Source: Streptomyces sclerotialus
Lineage (GTDB): Bacteria; Actinomycetota; Actinomycetes; Streptomycetales; Streptomycetaceae
NCBI GenBank assembly: GCA_000719105.1
Contig: JODX01000028.1
Location: 1-62,297 of the forward strand
Direction of reading: 5' to 3'
Length of the DNA stretch: 62,297 nt
Shown: one piece after another, positions 34,689 through 43,447 of the stretch
Numbering within the stretch: position 1 is the first letter of the stretch
How the letters are laid out: the number at the start of each line of letters is the position of its first letter
Program-made: the position numbers and the translations under genes
Notes under the pieces: model-generated
What the model was told of the DNA's origin: nothing
Database searches by the model: none
The model's input: the letters and a program-made list of their open reading frames with translations, nothing else

Positions 34689-34904
34689 GTGATCTCCAGA
34701 AGGGCAGAAGGAAGGGAAAGCGAAGGAAAAGGTTGTGTCATACGCAAGAAAAGGTTTTGTCATATAGACACGCCCGTACGGCGTGCGGCGGACTCCTCAG
34801 CCCGGCCGGCACCCCAATTCACTCGGAAAGCAGAGGCCACCGCGGCGCCGCCCGGGCGACGAGCCGGGCGCGGGGGAGGCTGGGCGCTCGCCACCTCCAC
34901 GGCT

Positions 34905-34920
34905 TACGATCCTCTGCGTG
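34905..34920 (+). promoter_or_regulatory. -10 box placing transcription start at the GTG (leaderless mRNA)
   Basis: TACGAT (34905-34910) lies 7 bases before the GTG at 34918, and no ribosome-binding site is visible. This geometry is typical of leaderless Streptomyces transcripts. Confidence 0.5.
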
Positions 34921-36969
34921 TCCAAACTGACCGACGTGCCCAAACGGATCCTGATCGGGCGCGCACTGCGCAGTGACCGGCTTGGGGAAACACTCCTGCC
35001 GAAGCGCATCGCTCTCCCCGTGTTCGCCTCCGACCCGCTCTCCTCCGTGGCGTACGCGCCCGGGGAGGTGCTGCTGGTCCTCTCCATCGCGGGCGTGTCG
35101 GCGTACCACTTCAGCCCCTGGATCGCGGTCGCGGTCGTCGTGCTGATGTTCACCGTGGTGGCCTCCTACCGGCAGAACGTGCACGCCTACCCCAGCGGCG
35201 GCGGCGACTACGAGGTGGCGAACACCAACCTCGGCCCCCGGGCCGGCCTCACCGTCGCGAGCGCCCTGCTCGTGGACTACGTCCTGACCGTCGCCGTGTC
35301 GATCTCCTCCGGTGTGGAGAACCTCGGCTCGGCCATCCCCTTCGTCGTCGAGCACAAGGTGCTCTGCGCGGTCGGCATCATCGTGCTGCTGACGCTGATG
35401 AACCTGCGCGGCGTGAAGGAGTCCGGGAAGCTCTTCGCGATCCCGACGTACGTGTTCGTCGTCGGTGTCTTCGCCATGATCGTCTGGGGTGCCTTCCGCG
35501 GTCTCGTCCTCGACGACACCATGCGCGCCCCGACCGCGGATCTGGAGATCGAGCCCGAGCACCAGGGACTCGCCGGCCTGGCCCTGGTCTTCCTGCTGCT
35601 GCGCGCCTTCTCCTCCGGCTGCGCCGCACTCACCGGCGTCGAGGCGATCTCCAACGGCGTGCCCGCCTTCCGCAAGCCCAAGTCGCGCAACGCGGCGACG
35701 ACGCTGGCACTGATGGGCGGGCTCGCCGTCACCATGTTCTGCGGCATCATCGGCCTGGCCATGGCGACCGACGTCCGCATGGCCGAGAACCCCGCGCACG
35801 ACCTGCTCCGCGACGGCGTCCCGGTCGGCGACGGCTATGTCCAGAACCCGGTGATCTCGCAGGTCGCGGCCGCGGTCTTCGGTGACGGCACGTTCTTCTT
35901 CGTCGTCCTGGCCGCCGCCACCGCGCTGGTGCTGTTCCTCGCGGCCAACACCGCGTACAACGGCTTCCCGCTGCTCGGCTCGATCCTCGCCCAGGACCGC
36001 TACCTGCCGCGCCAGCTCCACACCCGCGGCGACCGGCTCGCCTTCTCCAACGGCATCGTGCTGCTCGCGGGCGCGGCCGTACTGCTGGTGTGGATCTACG
36101 GCGCCGACTCCACGCGCCTGATCCAGCTCTACATCGTGGGCGTCTTCGTCTCCTTCACCCTCAGCCAGACCGGCATGGTGCGGCACTGGAACCGCCACCT
36201 GGCCGGCGAGAAGGACCCGGCCAAGCGGCGCCACATGGTCCGCTCCCGCGCCATCAACGCGTTCGGCGCCTTCTTCACGGCCATGGTCCTCGTCGTCGTC
36301 CTCGTCACCAAGTTCACGCACGGCGCATGGGTGGCCCTGCTCGGCATGGTCATCTTCTACGCGACGATGTCGGTGATCCGCCGCCACTACGACCGGGTGG
36401 CCGAGGAGATCGCCGCGCCGGAGGAGGAGGCTGCCGACGACGTCGTACGGCCCGCGCGCGTGCACTCGGTGGTCCTGATCTCCAAGATCCACCGCCCCAC
36501 CCTGCGCGCCCTGTCCTACGCCAAGCTGATGCGCTCCCACACCCTGGAGGCGCTCAGCGTCAACGTCGACCCGGCCGAGACCAAGGCGCTCCAGGAGGAG
36601 TGGAACCGGCGCGGCATCGACGTCCCGCTGAAGGTCCTCGACTCGCCGTACCGCGAGATCACCCGGCCCGTCATCGAGTACGTCAAGAGCCTGCGCCGCG
36701 AGTCCCCGCGCGACGTGGTGTCCGTGATCATCCCCGAGTACGTGGTCGGCCACTGGTACGAGCACCTGCTGCACAACCAGAGCGCGCTGCGCCTCAAGGG
36801 CCGGCTGCTGTTCACCCCGGGTGTGATGGTCACCTCGGTGCCGTACCAGCTGGAGTCCTCCGAGGCGGCGAAGCGCCGGGCGCGCAGGCGGCAGGAGTGG
36901 AGCGCACCGGGCGCGGTGCGGCGCGGTCCGGCTCCCCGCCGGGACAAGGAGTCCTCGTCGGCCCCGTAG
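34918..36969 (+). CDS. KimA-like high-affinity K+ importer (APC superfamily)
   Basis: A 683-residue membrane protein with about 12 helices and a cytosolic C-terminal domain of about 190 residues. Segments match the B. subtilis KimA (YdaO) pattern as I recall it: ASDPLSSVAYAPGE, SYRQNVHAYPSGGGDYEV, AFSSGCAALTGVEAISNG, LAANTAYNGFPLLGS and LLHNQSALRLK. KimA imports K+ with protons and is inhibited by cyclic di-AMP. Neighbouring trkA genes and kdpDE support a K+ role. A general amino-acid permease label is less likely. Confidence 0.85.
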   Translation: MSKLTDVPKRILIGRALRSDRLGETLLPKRIALPVFASDPLSSVAYAPGEVLLVLSIAGVSAYHFSPWIAVAVVVLMFTVVASYRQNVHAYPSGGGDYEVANTNLGPRAGLTVASALLVDYVLTVAVSISSGVENLGSAIPFVVEHKVLCAVGIIVLLTLMNLRGVKESGKLFAIPTYVFVVGVFAMIVWGAFRGLVLDDTMRAPTADLEIEPEHQGLAGLALVFLLLRAFSSGCAALTGVEAISNGVPAFRKPKSRNAATTLALMGGLAVTMFCGIIGLAMATDVRMAENPAHDLLRDGVPVGDGYVQNPVISQVAAAVFGDGTFFFVVLAAATALVLFLAANTAYNGFPLLGSILAQDRYLPRQLHTRGDRLAFSNGIVLLAGAAVLLVWIYGADSTRLIQLYIVGVFVSFTLSQTGMVRHWNRHLAGEKDPAKRRHMVRSRAINAFGAFFTAMVLVVVLVTKFTHGAWVALLGMVIFYATMSVIRRHYDRVAEEIAAPEEEAADDVVRPARVHSVVLISKIHRPTLRALSYAKLMRSHTLEALSVNVDPAETKALQEEWNRRGIDVPLKVLDSPYREITRPVIEYVKSLRRESPRDVVSVIIPEYVVGHWYEHLLHNQSALRLKGRLLFTPGVMVTSVPYQLESSEAAKRRARRRQEWSAPGAVRRGPAPRRDKESSSAP

Positions 36970-37036
36970 ACTGGTGGGCTGTTGTCCGGCCGCTCGGCAT
37001 CTCGCACCTCACGATCACCCCACGGAGTCACCCACC

Positions 37037-38365
37037 ATGCAGGCAGAACCGAAGAAATCGCTGGTGGGGGAGGAGTACGAGGTCGAGATCGGCCCCGTCG
37101 CCCACGGCGGCCACTGCATCGCCCGCACGGACGAGGGCCAGGTCCTGTTCGTCCGGCACGCGCTGCCCGGTGAGCGGGTCGTCGCACGGGTGACGGAGGG
37201 CGAGGAGGGCGCACGGTTCCTGCGCGCCGACGCGGTCGAGATCCTGGACGCATCCAAGGACCGCATCGAGGCACCCTGCCCGTTCGCCGGGCCGGGCCGC
37301 TGCGGCGGCTGCGACTGGCAGCACGCCAAGCCGGGCGCCCAGCGGCGGCTGAAGGGCGAGGTCGTCGTGGAGCAGCTGCAGCGGCTCGCGGGCCTCACGC
37401 CCGAGGAGGCGGGCTGGGACGGCACGGTGATGCCGGCCGAGGGCGACAAGGTCCCGGCGGGCCAGGTCCCGTCCTGGCGCACGCGCGTGCAGTACGCGGT
37501 GACGCCCGACGGCCGTGCGGGCCTGCGCCGCCACCGCTCGCACGAGGTCGAGCCGATCGACCACTGCATGATCGCCGCCGAGGGCGTCAGCGAGCTGGGC
37601 ATCGAGAAGCGCGACTGGACCGGCATGGAGTCGGTCGAGGCGATCGCGGCGACGGGTTCGCAGGACCGCCAGGTGATCCTCACCCCGCGGCCGGGCGCGC
37701 GCCTGCCGATCGTGGAACTGGACCGCCCCGTGTCGGTGATGCGGGTCGGCGAGAAGGACGGCGGCGTCCACCGTGTCCACGGTCGCCCCTTCGTCCGCGA
37801 GCGCGCGGACGACCGTACGTACCGCGTCGGCTCCGGCGGCTTCTGGCAGGTCCATCCGAAGGCGGCGGACACGCTGGTGAAGGCGGTCATGCAGGGCCTG
37901 CTGCCGCGCAAGGGCGAGACGGCCCTCGACCTGTACTGCGGCGTCGGCCTCTTCGCGGGCGCCCTCGCCGACCGCGTCGGCGACAAGGGCGCGGTCCTCG
38001 GCATCGAGTCCGGCAAGCGCGCGGTGGAGGACGCCCGGCACAACCTCGCCGGCTTCGAGCGGGTCCGTATCGAGCAGGGCAAGGTCGAGGCCGTGCTGCC
38101 GCGGACGGGTATCACCGAGGTGGATCTGGTGGTGCTGGACCCGCCGCGCGCGGGCGCGGGGCGGAAGACGGTGGAGCACCTGTCGTCGCTGGGCGCGCGG
38201 CGGATCGCGTACGTGGCCTGCGACCCGGCGGCGCTGGCGCGGGACCTGGGGTACTTCCGGGACGGGGGGTACCGGGTGCGGACGCTGCGGGTGTTCGATC
38301 TGTTCCCGATGACGTCGCATGTGGAGTGCGTGGCGATCCTCGAACCTGCTGGCAAGGGGTCCTGA
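37037..38365 (+). CDS. TRAM-domain RNA (uracil-5-)-methyltransferase (TrmA/RlmD family)
   Basis: A 442-residue SAM-dependent methyltransferase. N-terminal TRAM domain (residues about 8-70), a Cys cluster CPFAGPGRCGGCDW that may hold an iron-sulfur cluster, a SAM motif LDLYCGVGLFAG, DPPRAGAG and catalytic C395 in YVACDPAALARD. It methylates uridine in tRNA or rRNA. ATG 37037 is preceded by GGAG. The last about 70 bases of this gene are duplicated in diverged form 7 kb downstream (45,315-45,388). Confidence 0.92.
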   Translation: MQAEPKKSLVGEEYEVEIGPVAHGGHCIARTDEGQVLFVRHALPGERVVARVTEGEEGARFLRADAVEILDASKDRIEAPCPFAGPGRCGGCDWQHAKPGAQRRLKGEVVVEQLQRLAGLTPEEAGWDGTVMPAEGDKVPAGQVPSWRTRVQYAVTPDGRAGLRRHRSHEVEPIDHCMIAAEGVSELGIEKRDWTGMESVEAIAATGSQDRQVILTPRPGARLPIVELDRPVSVMRVGEKDGGVHRVHGRPFVRERADDRTYRVGSGGFWQVHPKAADTLVKAVMQGLLPRKGETALDLYCGVGLFAGALADRVGDKGAVLGIESGKRAVEDARHNLAGFERVRIEQGKVEAVLPRTGITEVDLVVLDPPRAGAGRKTVEHLSSLGARRIAYVACDPAALARDLGYFRDGGYRVRTLRVFDLFPMTSHVECVAILEPAGKGS

Positions 38366-38371
38366 CCTGCG
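38298..38371 (+). repeat. Left copy of the methyltransferase 3'-end repeat (putative att-like site)
   Basis: This stretch, the native gene end plus TGACCTGC, aligns without gaps to 45315-45388 with about 58 of 74 matches by hand, including a perfect 23-bp core (38318-38340 and 45336-45358). Confidence 0.8.
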
Positions 38372-38635
38372 CTTCTGTTGTCCGGGTGGGTTGCTCGACC
38401 TGTTTCCCTCCCTGTAGCGGTTCGAGTGGACGGTCGCTCTTCAGAAGCTCTCTGACCTGCGAAGATGTGAGTGACGCGCTTACAGCGGCGACGCCTTCAG
38501 CGGCTCTCTCGGAAATCCTTGACGCTCGGACGACGTTCGGAACGGATGTCTCTGCTGCACCTCCGCGGTAGCGGTGCGAGCGGCCATCCGTGCCCGCACT
38601 ACGCGGAGCCGGAAGCGCGGCCTGACCGCGCCGTC
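38372..38635. other. Non-coding junction at the left island boundary
   Basis: No gene is visible. AAGCTCTCTGACCTGC at 38445-38460 recurs with one inserted base at 45274-45290, next to the right boundary. Confidence 0.6.
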
Positions 38636-38655
38636 TGATACCGGCCTGGTATCAT
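38636..38655 (+). promoter_or_regulatory. Operator overlapping the -10 box of the toxin-antitoxin operon
   Basis: TGATACC (38636-38642) and GGTATCA (38648-38654) form an inverted repeat that overlaps TATCAT (38650-38655), itself 6 bases before the antitoxin ATG. This suggests a leaderless, autorepressed operon. Confidence 0.65.
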
Positions 38656-38661
38656 CTCTGT

Positions 38662-38856
38662 ATGGCGATGACACTCCGGCTCCCCGACGACCTTGACGCG
38701 AAGCTCACCGAGCGTGCTCGTCGAGAGGGCCGTAGCAAGCAGGAACTCGCCATCGAGGCCATTCGTGACGCTCAGGACCGGGCCGAGCTGAAGATCGACG
38801 ACGTCTTGGCCGAGCTGATGGACAGTGACGCGGAGATCCTGGACTACCTGAAGTGA
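38662..38856 (+). CDS. Ribbon-helix-helix antitoxin
   Basis: A 64-residue protein. MAMTLRLPDDLDAKLTERA gives the RHH strand and first helix, RSKQELAIEAIRDAQDR the second helix, and the acidic tail (ELMDSDAEILDYLK) is the likely toxin-neutralising part. Its stop overlaps the GTG start of the doc-like toxin gene. It should repress its own promoter through the inverted repeat at 38636. Confidence 0.88.
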   Translation: MAMTLRLPDDLDAKLTERARREGRSKQELAIEAIRDAQDRAELKIDDVLAELMDSDAEILDYLK

Positions 38857-39245
38857 CCGAAGTGCGCTACATCCAGATCGACGAAATCTTGGCGATCGCC
38901 CGCGCGGTCAACGGAACCGAGCACAGTGTGCGCGACATGGGCCTTCTGGTGTCGGCGATCGAGCGGCCCCGGACCAACGTGTTCGGGGCCGAGCTGTATC
39001 CCACGCTGCATGAGAAAGCGGCAGCACTCCTGCACTCCGTCGCTCGCAATCACGCGCTGATCGACGGCAACAAGCGCACCGCCTGGCTCACCATGCGCGT
39101 CTTCCTCCGGTTCAACGGCGTCAGCGCCGGTACCGTCCCGCCGCACGTCTCCGTCGCCGGCCCGTTCGTCGAGGAAGTCGCGCAGGACAACGTCGATGTA
39201 CCGGCCATCGCCAAGCGTCTGTCGGTCTGGTTCCCCGTTTTCTGA
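38853..39245 (+). CDS. Fic/Doc-type toxin
   Basis: A 130-residue Doc-family protein starting at GTG 38853. The Fic motif is HALIDGNKRTAW (residues about 69-80), with the catalytic His and the GNKR anion site. Doc proteins of this length phosphorylate EF-Tu and stop translation; other Fic proteins AMPylate targets. It is coupled to an RHH antitoxin rather than the Phd of phage P1. Located at the left end of the putative island, it may stabilise it. Confidence 0.9.
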   Translation: MTEVRYIQIDEILAIARAVNGTEHSVRDMGLLVSAIERPRTNVFGAELYPTLHEKAAALLHSVARNHALIDGNKRTAWLTMRVFLRFNGVSAGTVPPHVSVAGPFVEEVAQDNVDVPAIAKRLSVWFPVF

Positions 39246-39270
39246 CGTTCGAGGCGCAAGGAGGGGTGAA

Positions 39271-39702
39271 ATGCCCTGAAAGGGGCAGCAGTCCCGGCGC
39301 CCCCTCGCCCGGGCCATTCACACCGGCGACACCGACGTCCTGGGCGCGCTCGCCAATCCCGCCAGCGGACGCTCCGTGGCACAGGAACTCGGCTTCCACG
39401 ACCTGCTCGCGCGCCTCGTCGACCTCGGGCGCTTGCACGGGCTGGTCACGCGCATCATGCCGGCGGTGGACCAGATCCACACGATCGACGCGGTCCTGGC
39501 CGGGTTCATCACCGGAGGCGTCGCGGTCCCCGAAGGTGAGGCCGCGTCCGCGGAGCATCGCGCGGACCTGCTCGGACGTACCGTCGCGGCAGCAGTCGAA
39601 CCGTCCGCCCCCGTGGACGAGGAGACCGTCCGGACGGCCGCCGGCGAGGTCGTCGATCTGCTGACCGCTGCCCGACGGGCGCTCATCTCCGGTACCTCGT
39701 GA
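39271..39702 (+). pseudogene. Truncated or interrupted gene, family not recognised
   Basis: AAGGAGGGGTGAA precedes ATG CCC TGA, so a strong ribosome site leads to a stop at codon 3. The same frame then stays open for 141 codons (KGQQSRRPLARAIHTGDTD and on, ending RRALISGTS). The helical composition could fit the C-terminal part of a regulator, but I cannot assign it. Restart at GTG 39376 is possible but lacks a good ribosome site. Confidence 0.5.
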
Positions 39703-39760
39703 GGCGAGTCGAGCCGCAGGAGCGGTCACGGCAGGGGACTGTCCGCGCTTTCGCCGGTCC

Positions 39761-39784
39761 GCCCCTCTTGCCCCCAAGAGGGGC
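39761..39784. terminator. Hairpin before the NarL-type two-component genes
   Basis: GCCCCTCTTG (39761-39770) pairs with CAAGAGGGGC (39775-39784). No T tract follows. Confidence 0.5.
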
Positions 39785-39938
39785 GTGATCGCCGGCCGTC
39801 ACCAGCCGAACCCTCTGCCACGCCACACAGCCTGCGCCGGTGACACGGAGGACCGGTGGTCCCGCTCTGGAGCGCGAGTGGCTCTTTGGAGTGATGGAGG
39901 CCGGCGTGCGAGGTCCTAGTGTCGGAGGGATGAGAGTG

Positions 39939-41120
39939 ATGGACGGCAGGTGGCCCGGGTGGGGCGCCGACGCCGGGTTGGTCGTGCTGACGCTTCTGCC
40001 GCCGCTGCTGTCGCAGCCGTACGTGGACACCTCCGGGGCGGCGTGGGCGTCGCTCACGGTGTACGAGGCGGTGGGCGTGGTGATCCTGCTGCTGCGGCGG
40101 CGACTGCCGGCCACCGCCTTCGTCGTGGGGTTCGGGGTCCTGCTGGTGGCGCTGGTGGGAAGCGCGGGCGCGGGGGCCAAGCTGTCGCCGCTGGTCTTCC
40201 TGCCGCTGGCGGTGCTGCTCTACGCCATGGGCAGTCACTGCGCGAGCTGGAGGCGGACGGTGTCGGCGCTCCTCGGCGTCGCCGTGCTGGGCGCGGCCGG
40301 TCTGTGGCTGAATCGGATGACGACCGATTCCGGCGACTTGCAGGGCGGTCTGGACGTCCTCGCCGCGCTGGCCCCGATGCCGCTGGCGTGGGCGTTGGGG
40401 TTCGCCGCGCGGACCCGGCAGGAACTGCTGGCCGCGGCCGAGCGGCGGGCGGCCGACGCGCGCCGGGCGCAGGCCCTTCAGGCGGCGCAGGCCACGCAAC
40501 GCGAGCGGACACGGATCGCCGGAGAGATGCACGACGTGGTCGCGCACTCGCTGACCCTGCTCGTCGTGCACGCGGAGACCCTGCGGGCCCGCGGCGGGGA
40601 GCTGCCCGACTGGGCCCGCACGCAGGTGGACGGGCTGGCGGCGGCGGGCCGGCAGAGCAGCGGCGAACTGCGCGACCTGCTGCGGATGCTGCGCGACCCC
40701 GCGGACGCGGCCCCGCTCCAGCCCGTGCCGGACCTCGGCGAGCTGGACGCGTTGCTGGACAGTCACCGTGCCGCGGGAGGAACGGTCGAGCTGACGACGG
40801 TCGGCGCGCCGGAGTCCGTGCCGGGGCCGGTGCAGCTGGCGGCGTATCGCGTCGTGCAGGAGGCACTGGTCAACGCGCGTCGGCACGCGCCCGGGGCGCC
40901 GGTCCGGGTGAGTGTCGACGACGCTGCGGGAGAGTTGCGGTGCGAAATCGTGAACGGTCGCGCCGCCCGGCGCGGCACGGCCGGCGCGGGGGTCGGGCTC
41001 GGCCTGGTCAGCATGGAGGAACGGGTGGGCGCGCTGGACGGCGAACTCGTCGCGGGCCCGACCGGGGACGGCGGCTTCCGCGTCGTGGCCACGATGCCGT
41101 GGGAGCCTGCCGGTGTCTGA
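39939..41120 (+). CDS. NarL-family sensor histidine kinase
   Basis: A 393-residue kinase with an N-terminal membrane domain of about five helices (residues 10-160), a coiled linker rich in Ala/Arg, a HisKA_3 domain with H198 (GEMHDVVAHSL) and a C-terminal ATPase (GAGVGLGLVSMEERV). ATG 39939 has GGAGGG 9 bases upstream; ATG 39930 is an alternative. It overlaps the response-regulator start by 8 bases. The signal is unknown. Confidence 0.88.
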   Translation: MDGRWPGWGADAGLVVLTLLPPLLSQPYVDTSGAAWASLTVYEAVGVVILLLRRRLPATAFVVGFGVLLVALVGSAGAGAKLSPLVFLPLAVLLYAMGSHCASWRRTVSALLGVAVLGAAGLWLNRMTTDSGDLQGGLDVLAALAPMPLAWALGFAARTRQELLAAAERRAADARRAQALQAAQATQRERTRIAGEMHDVVAHSLTLLVVHAETLRARGGELPDWARTQVDGLAAAGRQSSGELRDLLRMLRDPADAAPLQPVPDLGELDALLDSHRAAGGTVELTTVGAPESVPGPVQLAAYRVVQEALVNARRHAPGAPVRVSVDDAAGELRCEIVNGRAARRGTAGAGVGLGLVSMEERVGALDGELVAGPTGDGGFRVVATMPWEPAGV

Positions 41121-41778
41121 GCAGATCAGCGTGCTCGTCGTGGACGACGAGCCGATCATCCGCGCCGGGCTGAGCGCGATCCTGGACAGCCAGGCGGACA
41201 TCACCGTGGCGGGCACCGCGGACGACGGTGCGGAAGCCGTCGAGGTGTGCGCGCGGCTGCGGCCGGACGTGCTGCTGATGGACATCCGGATGCCGCGACG
41301 CAACGGCCTGTGGGCCCTGGCCGAGCTGGGCCGCCGGGGACTGCTCGGGCCGGGGCGCAGCCGGGTGCTCATGCTGACGACGTTCGACCTGGACGAGTAC
41401 GTCGACGACGCGCTGGCGGCCGGGGCGTCCGGTTTCCTGCTGAAGAACAGCTCGTACGAGGAGCTGACCGGGGCCGTCCGTGCCGCGGCGGCCGGGCACA
41501 GCGCGCTGAGCCCCGCGGTGACCCAGCGGATCATCGAGGGCCATCTCAGCGGCCGGCGGCGGCCCAGCGACCAGGAGCTGGCCCGGCTGAAGGGCCTCAC
41601 CGAGCGGGAGGCCGACGTCCTGCGTCTGATCCGGGACGGGCTGAGCAACGCCGAGATCGCCGACCGGTTGGTGGTGAGCCTGCACACGGTGAAGACGCAC
41701 GTCAGCCGTGTGCTCACCAAGACCGGCTGCCAGAGCAGGGCGCAGGCGGCGGTACTGGCCAGGAACACCCTGTCCTGA
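41113..41778 (+). CDS. NarL/LuxR-type response regulator
   Basis: A 221-residue regulator starting at GTG 41113. Receiver with VVDDEP, phosphoacceptor D57 (LLMDIRMPR) and LLKNSSYEEL. The LuxR-type HTH reads LTEREADVLRLIRDGLSNAEIADRLVVS. It probably controls the adjacent serine-hydrolase lipoprotein gene (inference from position). Confidence 0.92.
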   Translation: MSEQISVLVVDDEPIIRAGLSAILDSQADITVAGTADDGAEAVEVCARLRPDVLLMDIRMPRRNGLWALAELGRRGLLGPGRSRVLMLTTFDLDEYVDDALAAGASGFLLKNSSYEELTGAVRAAAAGHSALSPAVTQRIIEGHLSGRRRPSDQELARLKGLTEREADVLRLIRDGLSNAEIADRLVVSLHTVKTHVSRVLTKTGCQSRAQAAVLARNTLS

Positions 41779-42001
41779 CCCGCCCCGGTGGACGGGCGGG
41801 TCGGCGAGGCGCCGTGTACCCCGGGGTCAATCCTTGGAGTGATCCCGCGCCATCGGGAAGCCCGCCATCGAGCGATGTACCGGGAACGCGCCGCCGGCTG
41901 AATGGTTGTTGTGCGCGGGGCCCGCCGGAAGGCCGCTCGACGGCTGCATGCCGGGTCCCTCGACGCACAGAGCAACTGTCTTGCGCCGAAGGGAAACAAC
42001 C

Positions 42002-43288
42002 ATGTCCGTGCACACGCCGTTCCGCCGTCACCGGATCCGCCGGGGGGCGCTCACCGTGGCGTTGGCGACCTGCATGGGCGCGGCGCTCGTGAGCTGTTCG
42101 GATGCGGAGTCGGACGGGGCCGGGCGGAGCGTGGCGAGCCCGGCGGCCGACACCCGGCTGGCCGGTCTCGCGCAGCAGGCGGCCGACACCGGCTCCCTCG
42201 GCGTCATCGTCCGGGTCGACTCCGGCGACGGGGCGCCCGTGGAGATCGCGAAGCAGGTCACCTGGACGGAGGACGACCACCGCCTTGCCGCGGGCGACCG
42301 GTTCCGGGTCGGCTCCAACACCAAGACGGTCACCGCGACCCTCGTCCTGCAACAGGTCGCCGAGAAGAAGATCAGCCTCGACGACACGGTCGAGAAGTGG
42401 CTGCCCGGCCTGGTCGAGGGCGGCGCGGACATCACCGTACGGATGCTGCTCAACCACACCAGCGGGCTCGGCGACTTCCTGCTGACGCCGGAGTTCCTGC
42501 CCTCCCTCACCGGACAGGAGGAGCGCACCTGGACGCCGGAGCAGCTCCTCGCCGTCACGCCCCAGCAGGAGTCCGCGCCCGGTGGGACGTACTCCTACAG
42601 CAACGCGGGCTACGAGGCGCTCGGGCTCATCCTGGAGAAGGCCACCGGGACCAGCCTGGCCGAACTGATCGAGGAGAAGATCACCGGGCCGCTCGGGATG
42701 AAGGACTCGTTCCTCGCCACGAACGCCGACTGGGACACGGACGAGACCACCAGGAAGCAGCACGTCACCGGCTACGAGCCGGACGCCGAGCGCCTGCGGA
42801 ACATCCTCTCCGGGACCGTGGACCTGCCCGAAGACGTCGGATTCGCCGGTCCCGAACGTCCCGAGGAGACCGTCGACACCTCCGGCATCGACCCGAGCTG
42901 GTCCTGGGCGGCGGGCGGCATGGTCTCCACCGCACAGGACTGGCAGCGCTTCCTGACCGCGCTGATGTCGGGCGAGCTGCTGCCCGAGGCACAGCTGAAG
43001 CAGATGCGCACCACGGTCGACGCGCCCGAGGAGGGCGGCGGCTACGGACTGGGCCTGATGCGGGTGGACACCTCCTGCGGCACCGTCTGGGGTCACACCG
43101 GCGGCCTGCCCGGCTACTCCAGCGAGATCTACACCGACGCGGGCGGCCGACGCAGCGTCGCGGTCCTGACGAGCACGAACTTCGGCATCAAGGAGGAGAA
43201 GGCCGCCACCGCGAACAAGACGCTCGTCGAAGCGGCCACCTGCCAGATGCTCGGCGAGCCGCAGCCCTCGGACGGCCCGGCCGAATGA
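42002..43288 (+). CDS. Serine hydrolase lipoprotein (class C beta-lactamase / DD-peptidase family)
   Basis: A 428-residue exported lipoprotein. Basic N-terminus, hydrophobic core and lipobox LVSC with C32. The penicillin-recognising fold is shown by SNTK (S105, K108) as the SxxK motif, YSN in TYSYSNAGYEALG and HTGG in WGHTGGLPGYS. It could be a D-Ala-D-Ala carboxypeptidase/esterase or resistance protein. ATG 42002 follows GAAGGGA. It follows the NarL-type pair by 223 bases. Confidence 0.9.
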   Translation: MSVHTPFRRHRIRRGALTVALATCMGAALVSCSDAESDGAGRSVASPAADTRLAGLAQQAADTGSLGVIVRVDSGDGAPVEIAKQVTWTEDDHRLAAGDRFRVGSNTKTVTATLVLQQVAEKKISLDDTVEKWLPGLVEGGADITVRMLLNHTSGLGDFLLTPEFLPSLTGQEERTWTPEQLLAVTPQQESAPGGTYSYSNAGYEALGLILEKATGTSLAELIEEKITGPLGMKDSFLATNADWDTDETTRKQHVTGYEPDAERLRNILSGTVDLPEDVGFAGPERPEETVDTSGIDPSWSWAAGGMVSTAQDWQRFLTALMSGELLPEAQLKQMRTTVDAPEEGGGYGLGLMRVDTSCGTVWGHTGGLPGYSSEIYTDAGGRRSVAVLTSTNFGIKEEKAATANKTLVEAATCQMLGEPQPSDGPAE

Positions 43289-43293
43289 CGGAC

Positions 43294-43391
43294 GCGGAGC
43301 GCCGGGGCGGGGGCAGGAGACCGCGCTGCTCGTAGAACCGGAGCGCGCGGGGCGTCGTCCCGGCCGCCGCGGCGGCGTCGCCGATCCGCAT
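43294..43391 (-). pseudogene. 5' remnant of a MerR-family regulator
   Basis: From 43391 leftwards the frame reads MRIGDAAAAAGTTPRALRFYEQ, then RGLLPPPRR: a perfect MerR N-terminal helix-turn-helix start of about 32 residues. After that the similarity stops and the frame runs into the complement of the serine-hydrolase gene. The effector-binding part is missing. Confidence 0.8.
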
Positions 43392-43447
43392 GCCCGGGCC
43401 CTCGTACGTCTGCGTCTCCACGGGCCCTGCCCCCTCTCCCCGGCCCC

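Noticed and set aside
34918..36969. Annotating the importer as a generic amino-acid permease
   Set aside because: Several segments and the large C-terminal domain fit KimA better, and neighbours are K+ genes.
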